64,000 nt of DNA from Oceanicola sp. 22II-s10i (GTDB lineage: Bacteria > Pseudomonadota > Alphaproteobacteria > Rhodobacterales > Rhodobacteraceae), in NCBI RefSeq assembly GCF_002210105.1, contig NZ_AQQU01000003.1:309542-373541 (forward strand), given 5' to 3'. The notes beneath the pieces were generated by a model that saw only the letters and a program-made list of their open reading frames with translations, was not told where the DNA came from and searched no databases. Below, one piece after another: positions 37,914-46,866 of the stretch; position 1 is the first letter of the stretch, and every line of letters begins with the position of its first letter. The translations under genes were made by a program, and so were the position numbers.

Positions 37914-38564
37914 TCAGTCGCGGAACAACCGCGGCAGGACGGCGACGGAAAGGCCCACGCCGATGAGCTGCATCAGTATAAACATCGGCGCGTGTCCCGG
38001 ATAGATGCCGGCGAAGGTGTCGGAGAAACTGCGCGCCACCGTCACCGCCGGATTGGCGAAGCTGGTCGAGGCGGTGAACCAGTAGGCCCCGGTGATGTAG
38101 AGCCCGACCAGCGCCGGAACGCTCTCCGGCCGCGCCTTCAGCCCGCCGACGATGGTGAACAGCAGCCCGAATGTCGCCACGATTTCCGCCGCCCACTGGG
38201 CGACGCCGGTGCGGTGCGTGGTTTCGGACAGCTGCAGCACCGGCAGGTCGAACATCACGTGGCTGATCCAGACCCCGACGATCCCGCCCGCCACCTGGGC
38301 GGCCACGTATTTCACCGCAAGTCCGCCCGGTATCTCCTTGCGCAGGAAGAAGAACAGCGTCACCGCCGGGTTGAAGTGCGCGCCCGAGATCGGGCCCAGC
38401 GTGGTGATGATGACATAGAGCATCGCCCCGGTCGCCACCGCATTCGCCAAGAGCGCGATCCCGATGTTTCCGCCCGCCAGCGTCTCGGCCATGATGCCCG
38501 AGCCGACGACGCCGATCAGCAGGAACGCCGTGCCGATGACCTCGGCCCAGAATGCGCGGGTCAT
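37914..38564 (-). CDS. aqpS: MIP-family aquaglyceroporin, arsenite-channel (AqpS) type
   Basis: 216 residues with six membrane segments and two NPA boxes: SGAHFNPAVTLFF and FANPAVTVARSF. MIP channels of this kind next to arsC act as the arsenite exit route in rhizobia (AqpS), in place of the ArsB pump. The ATGA overlap with arsC (38561-38564) supports that assignment. It would let As(III), made from As(V) by ArsC, leave down its gradient. General glycerol or water transport is the alternative. Confidence 0.85.
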   Translation of the reverse strand: MTRAFWAEVIGTAFLLIGVVGSGIMAETLAGGNIGIALLANAVATGAMLYVIITTLGPISGAHFNPAVTLFFFLRKEIPGGLAVKYVAAQVAGGIVGVWISHVMFDLPVLQLSETTHRTGVAQWAAEIVATFGLLFTIVGGLKARPESVPALVGLYITGAYWFTASTSFANPAVTVARSFSDTFAGIYPGHAPMFILMQLIGVGLSVAVLPRLFRD

Positions 38565-39034
38565 GCGCGTCCGATCCGGTCCAGCGTGGCCTTCAGCGTG
38601 CCGGGCTCCATCGTCTCGACGGGGAACTTCAGCAGCGCCTCGGCCCGTGCGCGCAGCTTGTCATAGGCCGCGCGGAAGCCGTCTTCCCAGTCGTCCTCGG
38701 GCAGGGCGGCCGGATCCTCGACACCCCAGTGCGTCCTCACCGGCGCACCCGGCCAGACCGGACAGGTCTCGCCGGCGGCCGAGCCGCAGACGGTGATGAC
38801 CATGTCCATCTCCGGCGCGTCACGGCCAGCGAACTCGTCCCAGCTCTTGGACCGCGCGTCGGAGGTGTCGTGATCCATCTCCTCCAGCAGCTTGAGCGAC
38901 TGCGGATGCACGGCGCCCGCTGGTTTCGACCCTGCGGAATAGGCCTGCACCCGGCCGCCGCCGAGGTCGTTAAGGATGGCTTCCAGAAGGATGGAACGGG
39001 CCGAGTTGCCCGTGCACAGGACGAGGATGTTCAT
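38561..39034 (-). CDS. arsC: Arsenate reductase, low-molecular-weight phosphatase fold
   Basis: 157 residues, beginning MNILVLCTGNSARS with the CX5R loop (Cys7 to Arg13). Further Cys residues in VITVCGSAAGETCPVWPG are placed as the redox relay of thioredoxin-coupled ArsC. It reduces arsenate to arsenite in the cytoplasm. Co-translated with the AqpS channel gene. No arsR is adjacent; the 49-bp upstream gap borders the YejA-like gene on the same strand, so the promoter is short or lies within it. Confidence 0.88.
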   Translation of the reverse strand: MNILVLCTGNSARSILLEAILNDLGGGRVQAYSAGSKPAGAVHPQSLKLLEEMDHDTSDARSKSWDEFAGRDAPEMDMVITVCGSAAGETCPVWPGAPVRTHWGVEDPAALPEDDWEDGFRAAYDKLRARAEALLKFPVETMEPGTLKATLDRIGRA

Positions 39035-39083
39035 GCGCGCTCCGCTACGCCTCGGATGTAACGATTCCGTGACAGATTACGCG

Positions 39084-40898
39084 CTACTCTGCAGACCACC
39101 AGACCTCGGGCAGGAAATAAACCGAGTCGCCGTAAATCGGGATCCGTTCCGGATGCTTCAGCCTGGCCTCGTGGGCGATCCGCGCCACGTCGTAGCGGTA
39201 GATCGGGATCACGTAGCGGCCTGCAGTCAGCAACCGGTCCAGCGCCCGGACGGCGGCGGTAAAGCCCTCGGGGCTCTTGGCATCCAGCATCGCGTCGATC
39301 ATCGTGTCGATGGCCGGGCTCTTGACCCCCATCAGGTTGCGCGATCCCCTCTGATCGGCTGCCTCGGACCCCCAGTAGAGCCTTTGCTCGTTCCCCGGCG
39401 ACAGCGAGAAGGAGCGGCGGATGAAGGTCATGTCGAAGTCGAAATCGGTCTGGCGCAGGTTGTACTGCGCGTTGTCCACGGCGACGATGTTCGCCCGGAT
39501 ACCCAGCCGTTCCAGCGCCTTGACGTAGATATCCATGATCGAGGCGTATTCCGTCGCCCCCTGCTGCAACAGCACCTCGATGACGAAGGGCGCACCCTCG
39601 GGCGTCATCATCACGCCGTTCTCGACGCGGAACCCGGCCTCGGTCAGCAGGTCCAGCGCCGTCCGGATCCCCGCACGGTTCCGCGCACTCCCGTCGCCGA
39701 CGGGCAGGGCATAGCCCGACAGTGCCTCGGGCGGGATCCCGTCCGCATGCGGCTCCAGCAGCGCCTTCACCTCACCCTCGGCCGGCCCTTCCCGCATCCC
39801 CAGGTCCGAACCCGAGAAATAGGAGGTGATCCGCGGCATCCGACCGCCGGTCATCGTGTCGTTGATGAACTCGAAGTTGAACGCATGCAGCAGCGCGTCC
39901 CGCACCCGGATGTCGTCTAACGGCGCGCGGCGGGTGTTCATGACGAAGCCGGTGATCCCGGACGGCTTGCCGTCGCCGAACTCCTCCTTGACCACGCGGC
40001 CCTCCTGCACGGCGGGAAAGTCGTAGTCGCGCGCCCATTTCTCGGCGTTGAACTCGCGCAGGTAGGACAGCTCGCCGCCCTTGAACCCCTCGAACAACAC
40101 GCCCGCGTCGCCGTAGAACTCGATCCGGATCTCGCCGAAGTTCGCGACCCCCTGGCGGATCGGCAGGTCGCGGCCCCAGTAATCCGGGTTCCGCTTCAGC
40201 ACCACGTTGCGGGAGGGCACGAAGCTTTCGATCACGTAGGGCGCACTGCCGATCGGCGCCTCCCCGATGGTGGCGTCCGAGAAATCCTTGCCCGCCCACT
40301 GGTCCTTCTTCAGGATAGGCCGCAGACCGGCCAGCAGTGCCAGTTCGCGGTCCACGTCGCGGAAGGTTATCCGCAGCGACCGCTCACCGGTCTGTTCGAT
40401 CCGTTCGACCCGCGTCCAGAACCCGAGGTAGCGCGCATGCCCCTGCGTCCCCAGCGTCTCGAAGGACCAGATCACATCTTCGACAGTGACCGGCGATCCG
40501 TCCGAGAACCGCGCCTCGGGCCGCAGCGTGAACTCCACCCAGGACCGGTCCTCCGGCACTTCGACCGATTCGGCCAGCAGACCGTAGAGCGTGAAGGATT
40601 CGTCCTGCGACCGGTAGAGCAGCGTCTCATGCGTCAGGTAGGCCAGCTGCCACGGCGGGGTGCCTTTCTGGATGAACGGATTGACGCTGTCGAACCCGCC
40701 GGTATTGCCGGTCACCACGCGCCCGCCCTTGGGCGCTTCGGGGTTGACATAGGGCAGGGACACAAAATCCGGTGGCAGGGCCGGATCCCCATACATAGCT
40801 ATGCCATGACGCGACTCGGCACTGGCCGCCACGGCCCCCAGCAACCCGAGGAAAACCCCGCAAGCCAGCCTGCACGCGCAGAAAAAATCGTGTCGCAT
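39084..40898 (-). CDS. YejA-like peptide ABC transporter substrate-binding protein
   Basis: 604 residues with a signal peptide ending in AASA. The mature start HGIAMYGDPALPPDFVSLPYVNPEAPKGG is characteristic of the YejA branch of family-5 solute-binding proteins (oligopeptides and microcin C uptake). Later landmarks are FTLRPEARFSDGSPVTVEDV and GSAPYVIESFVPSRNVVLKRNPDYWGRD. It binds a peptide in the periplasm. No permease or ATPase genes accompany it here, so the yejBEF partners must be elsewhere. Confidence 0.88.
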   Translation of the reverse strand: MRHDFFCACRLACGVFLGLLGAVAASAESRHGIAMYGDPALPPDFVSLPYVNPEAPKGGRVVTGNTGGFDSVNPFIQKGTPPWQLAYLTHETLLYRSQDESFTLYGLLAESVEVPEDRSWVEFTLRPEARFSDGSPVTVEDVIWSFETLGTQGHARYLGFWTRVERIEQTGERSLRITFRDVDRELALLAGLRPILKKDQWAGKDFSDATIGEAPIGSAPYVIESFVPSRNVVLKRNPDYWGRDLPIRQGVANFGEIRIEFYGDAGVLFEGFKGGELSYLREFNAEKWARDYDFPAVQEGRVVKEEFGDGKPSGITGFVMNTRRAPLDDIRVRDALLHAFNFEFINDTMTGGRMPRITSYFSGSDLGMREGPAEGEVKALLEPHADGIPPEALSGYALPVGDGSARNRAGIRTALDLLTEAGFRVENGVMMTPEGAPFVIEVLLQQGATEYASIMDIYVKALERLGIRANIVAVDNAQYNLRQTDFDFDMTFIRRSFSLSPGNEQRLYWGSEAADQRGSRNLMGVKSPAIDTMIDAMLDAKSPEGFTAAVRALDRLLTAGRYVIPIYRYDVARIAHEARLKHPERIPIYGDSVYFLPEVWWSAE

Positions 40899-40978
40899 AA
40901 TCTGAACAATCCCGCTCTGCCCTTGTTTTGTTGGCGATCAACGTATCCGGGGAAATCGGCCTTCGCAAACTTTGTGCT

Positions 40979-41006
40979 TTGACTGCGGCGCAGGAATGCT
41001 TATAAA
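40979..41006 (+). promoter_or_regulatory. Sigma-70-type promoter of the putative small RNA
   Basis: TTGACT (40979-40984) and TATAAA (41001-41006) with a 16-base spacer are close to the vegetative consensus. A start near A41013 would place it just ahead of the two hairpins described next. Confidence 0.65.
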
Positions 41007-41012
41007 GGGTGC

Positions 41013-41088
41013 ACTGCTCGATAGGTTTCTTGCCTGTATGAAACCTGCCTCAATAACTGAACGCCGGCCTTGTGCCGGCGTTTTTTTT
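41013..41088 (+). ncRNA. Putative small RNA (or attenuated bdhA leader), ~76 nt
   Basis: Downstream of a near-consensus promoter, the predicted transcript has a first hairpin, AGGTTTC (41023-41029) with GAAACCT (41040-41046) and a 10-base loop, a single-stranded linker GCCTCAATAACTG, and a 9-bp GC-rich hairpin ending in eight T. No coding sequence with a ribosome site fits inside. It lies in the 301-bp gap between the divergent yejA-like and bdhA genes; the remaining 41089-41199 holds the bdhA leader and ribosome site. An attenuated leader of bdhA is the alternative reading. Confidence 0.6.
41060..41088 (+). terminator. Strong rho-independent terminator of the small RNA
   Basis: AACGCCGGC (41060-41068) and GCCGGCGTT (41074-41082) pair perfectly around CTTGT, with the T-run continuing to 41088. 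No protein gene on the plus strand precedes it; the nearest upstream gene runs the other way. Confidence 0.85.
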
Positions 41089-41199
41089 GTTCCGTTCCGG
41101 GCTGTTCCGCACAGAAATTCCGGGATCGGTGCGAAAGGGGCCTCGTGCATTTCGCGCCCGCAGCATTAATATCTGCCGCAACTGCACAAGGAGACTTCC

Positions 41200-41973
41200 A
41201 TGTCACTCTCAGGCAAGACCGCCGTCGTCACCGGCTCCACCTCCGGCATCGGCCTCGCCATCGCGCGGGCGCTGGCCGCCGAAGGCGCCGATGTCGTCAT
41301 CAACTCCTTCTCCGACACCAAGGCGGACCACGCCATCGCCGAAGAGATCGGCAAGGCCTTTTCGGTCAATGCCCGCTACATTCAGGCGGACATGTCCAAG
41401 GGCGACCAGTGCCGCAAGCTGATCGAGGACGCGGGCGCCTGCGACATCCTCGTCAACAACGCCGGTATCCAGCACGTCGCCCCGATCGACGAATTCCCGG
41501 TCGAGAAGTGGGACGCGATCATCGCGATCAACATGTCCTCGGCCTTTCACACCACCGCCGCCGCGCTGCCGATGATGCGCAAGGCGGGCTGGGGCCGCGT
41601 CATCAACGTCGCGTCCGCGCACGGCCTGCGCGCCTCGCCCTACAAGTCGGCCTACGTCACCGCCAAGCACGGCATCCTCGGCATGACCAAGACCGTGGCG
41701 CTGGAGACGGCCAAGGAAAGCATCACCGCCAACGCGATCTGCCCCGGCTACGTCCTGACCCCGCTGGTAGAGGCGCAGATCCCCGACACCGCCAAGGAAT
41801 ACAACATGTCCGAGGACCGCGTGATCGAGGAAGTCATCCTGCTCAAGCAGCCCTCCAAGCAGTTCGCGACGGTGGAGCAGATCGGCGGCATCGCCACCTT
41901 CCTCTGCTCGCCCGCGGCGGACCAGATCACCGGCACCTCCATCTCGGTCGACGGCGGCTGGACGGCGGCCTGA
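41200..41973 (+). CDS. bdhA: D-beta-hydroxybutyrate dehydrogenase (SDR family)
   Basis: 257 residues with CAAGGAGACTTCC upstream. Classical short-chain dehydrogenase: TGSTSGIGLAIARALA nucleotide motif, NNAGIQHVAPIDEFP, catalytic Ser/Tyr/Lys in NVASAHGLRASPYKSAYVTAKHG, and ICPGYVLTPLVEAQIPD. The whole sequence matches 3-hydroxybutyrate dehydrogenases, which interconvert 3-hydroxybutyrate and acetoacetate with NAD during polyhydroxybutyrate turnover. A patatin-like gene follows after 151 bases and probably belongs to the same function. Confidence 0.94.
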   Translation: MSLSGKTAVVTGSTSGIGLAIARALAAEGADVVINSFSDTKADHAIAEEIGKAFSVNARYIQADMSKGDQCRKLIEDAGACDILVNNAGIQHVAPIDEFPVEKWDAIIAINMSSAFHTTAAALPMMRKAGWGRVINVASAHGLRASPYKSAYVTAKHGILGMTKTVALETAKESITANAICPGYVLTPLVEAQIPDTAKEYNMSEDRVIEEVILLKQPSKQFATVEQIGGIATFLCSPAADQITGTSISVDGGWTAA

Positions 41974-42009
41974 CCGGTCCTTCTACTGGTTCCAAATACT
42001 TTCGGGGGA

Positions 42010-42028
42010 GCCGGGCCGCAGGCCCGGC
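42010..42028. repeat. GC-rich hairpin between bdhA and the patatin gene
   Basis: GCCGGGCC and GGCCCGGC form a perfect 8-bp stem with a GCA loop. There is no T-run, so partial termination or mRNA processing is more likely than full termination. Confidence 0.5.
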
Positions 42029-42124
42029 GCGGGGCAGACAGCCCCCCTCCATCCCCTCCGCCTTCACCACACCAACCAATCTCGCAGCGACTGCGAGGCG
42101 GGCGCGCAAGGGCCCGACGAGCGC

Positions 42125-43165
42125 ATGGCAATGACACACCGCATCAATCTCGCCCTGCAGGGCGGCGGCGCACATGGCGCCTACACCTGGGGGGTGCTCG
42201 ACCGCCTGCTGGACGAGGACGACCTCGAGATCGCGGCGATCACCGGCACATCCGCGGGCGCGCTGAACGGGGCCGCCTTCAAGGCTGGCATGGCCGCGAA
42301 CGGGCGGGAGGGCGCGCGGGCGGAGCTTGACCGCCTCTGGTCCCGGATGGGCGCCGTCACCGACATGCGCCTGCCCGCGTGGATGGCCGGGAACCTCAGC
42401 CTGACCGGACAGTTCGCCCGCGCGATCGAATATTCCTTCCCCTACACGCTGGCCGATACGGTCTCGCGGATGACCTCGCCCTATGCCTACGGGCCGTTCT
42501 ACACCAACCCGCTGCGCGCGGTGGTGGACGATTTCGACTATGCGAAGGTCTGCGGGCAGGGTGGTCCCGATCTCTTCATCTGCGCCACCAACGTCCGCAC
42601 CGGCAAGATCCGCGTGTTCTCGGACGAGGCGATCACCACCGATGCGATCCTCGCCTCCGCCTGCCTGCCCACGCTGTTCCAGGCGGTCGAGATCACCGAT
42701 CCCGACACCGGCCGGACCGAGGCCTACTGGGACGGCGGCTATACCGGCAATCCGGCGCTGTTCCCGCTCTTCACACCCGGCTACCCGGAAGACGTGGTGA
42801 TCGTGAACATCAATCCGCTGGAACGTGACGAGATCCCCAAGTCCCCGCAGGCGATCCAGAACCGGATCAACGAGATCAGCTTCAACTCCTCGCTGCTGCG
42901 CGAATTGCGGGCCATCGAGTTCGTCCAGCGCCTGATCGCCCATGGCAACGTGCCGAAGGGGACGATGCGCGACGTCCATGTCCATCTGGTGTCGGATGAC
43001 GAGCTGATGCGCGAACTGTCCGTGGCGACCAAACTGCTGCCCAACCCCTACCTGCTGAACCGCCTCAAGGCGGCGGGCCGCCTCAGTGCGGAGCGGTTCC
43101 TCGAGGAAAGCCGCCAGCACATCGGCAAGCGATCCTCGGTCGACCTGAGGGCGATGTTCGGCTGA
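42125..43165 (+). CDS. Patatin-like phospholipase / esterase
   Basis: 346 residues (ATG 42125; ATG 42131 is also possible). The patatin fold has the oxyanion loop ALQGGGAHGAYTWGVLDRLL, nucleophile Ser in ITGTSAGALNG and catalytic Asp in WDGGYTGNPALFP. The long C-terminal part (about 250-346) contains INEISFNSSLLRELRAIEF. Proteins of this kind are regularly encoded behind bdhA in alphaproteobacteria, suggesting a role on polyhydroxybutyrate granules or membrane lipids. The substrate is not determined. Confidence 0.9.
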   Translation: MAMTHRINLALQGGGAHGAYTWGVLDRLLDEDDLEIAAITGTSAGALNGAAFKAGMAANGREGARAELDRLWSRMGAVTDMRLPAWMAGNLSLTGQFARAIEYSFPYTLADTVSRMTSPYAYGPFYTNPLRAVVDDFDYAKVCGQGGPDLFICATNVRTGKIRVFSDEAITTDAILASACLPTLFQAVEITDPDTGRTEAYWDGGYTGNPALFPLFTPGYPEDVVIVNINPLERDEIPKSPQAIQNRINEISFNSSLLRELRAIEFVQRLIAHGNVPKGTMRDVHVHLVSDDELMRELSVATKLLPNPYLLNRLKAAGRLSAERFLEESRQHIGKRSSVDLRAMFG

Positions 43166-43174
43166 GAACCGGCC

Positions 43175-43861
43175 TCAGCGCGCGGCGTGGGGCAGGGGCC
43201 GCGTCGGGTCCTTGGCGTTCGGATAGACCAGCCCGGCCGAGATCACGAGCTTGGCGGCATCCTCGACGGTCATCTCGAGCTCCAGCACATCGTCCTTGGG
43301 AAAGAACAGCAGAAAGCCCGAGGTCGGGTTCGGCGTGGTCGGCACGAAGACGGACACCAGCGGTGACATGGTCTGGGGCCGCTCGTTGATCTCGCCCTTG
43401 GCATCGGTCGAGATGAACCCGATCGCCCAGATGCCGCGCCGGGGATATTCCACCAGAACGGCTTTCTCGAAACTCCGCTCGGTCTGGGCAAAGACCGTCT
43501 CGGCGATCTGCTTGACCCCGTTGTAGACCGACCGCACCACCGGCAGCTGGTCCACCAGGCTTTCGGCAAACCGCAGCAGCGACCGGCCGAGCAGCCCCTT
43601 CGCCATCCAGCCGACCACGATGGTGAACAGCAGGAAGAAGATGATGCCGACGCCGCGCAGGTTGATCCCGATGTACTTCTCGGGGTTCATCCGGACCGGC
43701 ACCAGCGGCAGCACCACGCCGTCGACCCAGCCCGCGAAGGTCCACAGCAGCCAGATCGTCAGCGCGATCGGTGCGATGACGACGATCCCGGTCAGAAAGC
43801 TCGACCGCAGGCGTCCCAGGATGGTCGGGCGTCGAAGGGGTTCGTTCAGGGGATCGTTCAT
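43175..43861 (-). CDS. DUF502 family membrane protein
   Basis: 228 residues. Two membrane segments, SFLTGIVVIAPIALTIWLLW (about 21-40) and GVGIIFFLLFTIVVGWMAKG (about 70-89), precede a conserved soluble domain (PVVRSVYNGVKQIAETVF, FVPTTPNPTSGFLLFFPKDDV). This is the DUF502 pattern; the function is unknown. It follows psuG by 82 bases on the same strand and may share its transcript. It converges on the patatin gene with nine bases between stops. Confidence 0.88.
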   Translation of the reverse strand: MNDPLNEPLRRPTILGRLRSSFLTGIVVIAPIALTIWLLWTFAGWVDGVVLPLVPVRMNPEKYIGINLRGVGIIFFLLFTIVVGWMAKGLLGRSLLRFAESLVDQLPVVRSVYNGVKQIAETVFAQTERSFEKAVLVEYPRRGIWAIGFISTDAKGEINERPQTMSPLVSVFVPTTPNPTSGFLLFFPKDDVLELEMTVEDAAKLVISAGLVYPNAKDPTRPLPHAAR

Positions 43862-43943
43862 GGCCTGCCGCGGGAATTGAAGAACCTCCAGAACTTAGGG
43901 CGGCGCTTGTGCACACACAATGCTCGGCCTGCGTTCTGCCTGC

Positions 43944-44879
43944 CTATTTCGCAAGCATGGGACCCAGTGCCGCAAGTTCCAGCGCGATCTCGGCCGCCAG
44001 CCGGGCGTTGTGCCGCACCAGCGCGATGTTGGTGGTCAGCGACCGCCCCTCGGTCAGCTCGAAGATCCGGGCCAGCAGGAACGGCGTGACGGCCTTGCCC
44101 GCGATTCCCTGCGCCGCGGCCTCGTCCAGTGCGGCGGCGATGATCGGGCCGATCTCGGCGGCCGGGATCTCGTCCGCCACGGGCACCGGGTTCGCCACAA
44201 GTTGTCCGCCCGGCAGCCCGAGCGCGCGGCGCATGGCCTGCGCCCGCGCCACATCGGCCGCGCTGTCCATACGCAGCGGTGCGGGAAGGCCAGAGCTGCG
44301 GGACCAGAAGGCGGGGAACTCGTCCTGACCGTATGCCATGACGGGAACGCCCAGGGTTTCCAGCACCTCCAGCGTCTTCGGCAGGTCGAGGATCGCCTTG
44401 GCGCCCGCCGCCACCACCGTCACCGGGGTCTGGGCCAGCTCCCGCAGGTCCGCCGAGATGTCGAAGCTCGTCTCCGCGCCGCGGTGCACGCCGCCGATCC
44501 CTCCCGTGGCAAAGACACCGATCCCCGCCAGCCGCGCCGCGATCATGGTCGAGGCCACGGTCGTCGCCCCGGTCCCGCCGGTGGCCATGCAAGCCGCCAT
44601 GTCCGCCCGCGACAGCTTGGCCACGTCACGCGCCTGCGCCAGCGTTTCCAGCCGGTCGGCGGTCAGCCCGATCTGCAGCCGGCCGCCGATCACCGCGATG
44701 GTCGCGGGCACCGCGCCGGCCGCGCGGATCTCGGCCTCGACGGTCTGCGCGGTCTCGTAGTTCTGGGGCCAGGGCATGCCGTGGGTGATGATCGTGCTCT
44801 CCAGCGCCACCACCGCGCCGCCGTCTGCCAGTGCCGCCTGCGGTTCAGGGGCGATGTCCATGAAATCTTGAATATCCAC
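43944..44879 (-). CDS. psuG: Pseudouridine-5'-phosphate glycosidase
   Basis: 311 residues. Signature stretches: VVALESTIITHGMPWPQNYE near the start, KLSRADMAACMATGGTGATTVASTM, VFATGGIGGVHRGAETSFDISADL and a late NIALVRHNARLAAEIA. PsuG cleaves the C-C glycosidic bond of pseudouridine 5'-phosphate to uracil and ribose 5-phosphate. It sits 78 bases downstream of the PfkB-type kinase gene that would supply its substrate. Confidence 0.95.
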   Translation of the reverse strand: MDIQDFMDIAPEPQAALADGGAVVALESTIITHGMPWPQNYETAQTVEAEIRAAGAVPATIAVIGGRLQIGLTADRLETLAQARDVAKLSRADMAACMATGGTGATTVASTMIAARLAGIGVFATGGIGGVHRGAETSFDISADLRELAQTPVTVVAAGAKAILDLPKTLEVLETLGVPVMAYGQDEFPAFWSRSSGLPAPLRMDSAADVARAQAMRRALGLPGGQLVANPVPVADEIPAAEIGPIIAAALDEAAAQGIAGKAVTPFLLARIFELTEGRSLTTNIALVRHNARLAAEIALELAALGPMLAK

Positions 44880-44957
44880 AGTGACTTGCCTTTTCTGGCT
44901 GCGGTTCCGCCCGAAGTGTCTCGCCCAAGGCGCGAACTTCGCCGGATAAGTGTTGCG

Positions 44958-45851
44958 TTACAGGGCGTTGTCGCCCGAGACATAGGTCGCCGCAGCCTGC
45001 AGCGCCCGTTCCATCGCATCGCCCGGCGCCATGCCGCGCGTCTCGGCGGCCATATGCGCGGCCATGAAGGTGTCGCCGGCCCCGGTCACGCGCGTCACCA
45101 GAACTTCCGGCGGCGTGCGGCTGACCAGCCCGTGCGGTCCGGCATCGCTGGCCATCCGTCCGCCATCGGTGACGACCGCGCGGGCCGCGCCGCGGGCGTG
45201 CAGGGCTTCGGCCGCCGTGGCGCTGTCGGCGAACTCGGTCTGGCACAGCAGCCCGGCCTCCTCGAGATTGACGTAGAACACCGCGCGCGGATGCCCCAGG
45301 AACACATGCAGCCGCTCGGCCTTGCCGGGCGAGGCGGGCGCGATCCGCAGATCGGCGGCGGCGAAACAGGCGTCGCCCGCGATCTCGCGCAGCAGCGCAA
45401 CCGTCAGGTTGCCGTCCAGCGCGATCCGCCCGGTCCATGGCCGTGCCGTGGATCCCAGCCGTCCGTCCCTGAGCGGTGCGAGGATGCGTGCCCCCGCCGC
45501 CTCGAGCGAATGCGCATCGGCGATGGCCGCGATCAGCCCGTTCGCGCCTTCGACCGCCATGTAGCGGTCTGTGGGCAGGTCCTCGGAGCGATAGGCGAAA
45601 CCCGTCTCCATCCCGAGCGCCCGGCAGGCGGCGATCAGTTCCTCGCCTTCCGCATCCCGTCCGACGGCGGTCAGCAGTGCGGGGCGCATCCCGAACCGTC
45701 CGGCCGCCATGGCGATGTTCATCGCCACGCCCCCCGGCAGCCGCGTGATCCGCCCCGGCACGTCGGACCCGGCCCGCATGTGGCTGGCAGAGCGGCCGAT
45801 GATGTCCCACAGGACCGCGCCGATGCAAAGGATGTCAGGCGTTTCGTTCAT
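44958..45851 (-). CDS. psuK: PfkB-family pseudouridine kinase
   Basis: 297 residues of the ribokinase/PfkB fold. The N-terminus has DILCIGAVLWDIIGR and LPGGVAMNIAMAAGRFG; the anion-hole motif VTGAGDTFMAAHMAAE is near the C-terminus. PfkB kinases have many substrates, but the direct psuG neighbour points to phosphorylation of pseudouridine, the first step of its breakdown. No dedicated pseudouridine transporter gene is in the immediate vicinity. Confidence 0.9.
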   Translation of the reverse strand: MNETPDILCIGAVLWDIIGRSASHMRAGSDVPGRITRLPGGVAMNIAMAAGRFGMRPALLTAVGRDAEGEELIAACRALGMETGFAYRSEDLPTDRYMAVEGANGLIAAIADAHSLEAAGARILAPLRDGRLGSTARPWTGRIALDGNLTVALLREIAGDACFAAADLRIAPASPGKAERLHVFLGHPRAVFYVNLEEAGLLCQTEFADSATAAEALHARGAARAVVTDGGRMASDAGPHGLVSRTPPEVLVTRVTGAGDTFMAAHMAAETRGMAPGDAMERALQAAATYVSGDNAL

Positions 45852-46047
45852 GCCCTCTCATGTCCCGTCCCGCGGTCCGCGACAAGCCCCATGCACGTTC
45901 ACCCCGCGGTAACGCGGACCAGGACGATCCCCTGCGTGTTCCGGTTCAAGATACCTCAGGGGGCGAATACAGCGCACCGGTGGGCCGTCACCGGCGCAAC
46001 GGCGACAGGCTCAACGCCCGACGCCTCGGCCCCACGTTCCGGCGCCC

Positions 46048-46866
46048 TCAGTCCGCCGGAACCGCGAATGTCATCGACGCCCAGAGACTTTCCCACATCG
46101 CCTCGGCGGCGTGTTCGGTGTCCGGATCTGGTTCGCGCAGCACCACGTGGTCCAGTAGGTAGCTGTGGCCCGGCACAATTGGCACCACGACCTCTCCGTC
46201 CTCACCCGTGCGCAGCTTGGTGACGGTGACCTCGCCGGCCGCCTTCTCGTAGACCTCGACCTGCGCATCCGGCAGGGGCGCGCCCTGATAGAGCAGCCGC
46301 ACACGCATTCCGTCAGCCGGCGGATCGACGTAGGGATTGTTCAGCGCCACGAATTCGACCGCCAGCCCGGCGGCGTGGTCCGCGCCCGCAGCCCCGCCCA
46401 CACCGACCAGCGCCTTGGAATAGCGGGTATAGACCTCCTTCACGCCTTCCTCCGGCAGTCCGCGTTCGGCATGTCGGGCGAAGAACCACGGGAAGTTCTT
46501 GTGTTCCACGAACTGCACGACCTTGTCCCAGCCGTCGTAGGTCAGCAGCGTCGCCGTGCTTTCATGGACCAGCACCATCAGCCCGTCGCCATCCGCAGGG
46601 ACCGAGAGCGCCGGGATGTCGCCGGGGCGTCCGGTGATCGGGGCGACATCGTCGCCCAGCATCTGCTCCACCCGCCGGTTGCGGCGGTCGAACCACGACA
46701 GCGGCGCGCCCTTGAAGCCCTGACCGTTGCGAAGCTGTGCCGTCACCGTCCCGCCGGCGTCCACCTGATATTTTTCCGGCTCGATCCAGAACTCATGTGC
46801 CTTGCCTCCCGTAGTTAGGAGAGGCAACAACAAACATGCAGCGGCGAGAAGGCGAAGGATCATCAT
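46048..46866 (-). CDS. DUF4198 periplasmic protein (metal-uptake-associated)
   Basis: 272 residues from ATG at 46866 (ATG 46863 also possible). Signal peptide MMILRLLAAACLLLPLLTTGGKA, then AHEFWIEPEKYQVDAGGTVTAQLRNGQGF and a C-terminal beta domain with MRVRLLYQGAPLPDAQVEVYEK, the DUF4198 layout (COG5266, linked with cobalt/nickel uptake). Its start codon overlaps that of the divergent HupE-like gene, so its promoter must lie inside that gene. No clear ribosome site is visible. Confidence 0.82.
   Translation of the reverse strand: MMILRLLAAACLLLPLLTTGGKAHEFWIEPEKYQVDAGGTVTAQLRNGQGFKGAPLSWFDRRNRRVEQMLGDDVAPITGRPGDIPALSVPADGDGLMVLVHESTATLLTYDGWDKVVQFVEHKNFPWFFARHAERGLPEEGVKEVYTRYSKALVGVGGAAGADHAAGLAVEFVALNNPYVDPPADGMRVRLLYQGAPLPDAQVEVYEKAAGEVTVTKLRTGEDGEVVVPIVPGHSYLLDHVVLREPDPDTEHAAEAMWESLWASMTFAVPAD

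Noticed and set aside
40972..41169. 65-residue plus-strand open frame over the putative sRNA
   Set aside because: No ribosome site, reads through a strong terminator, composition unlike neighbouring proteins.
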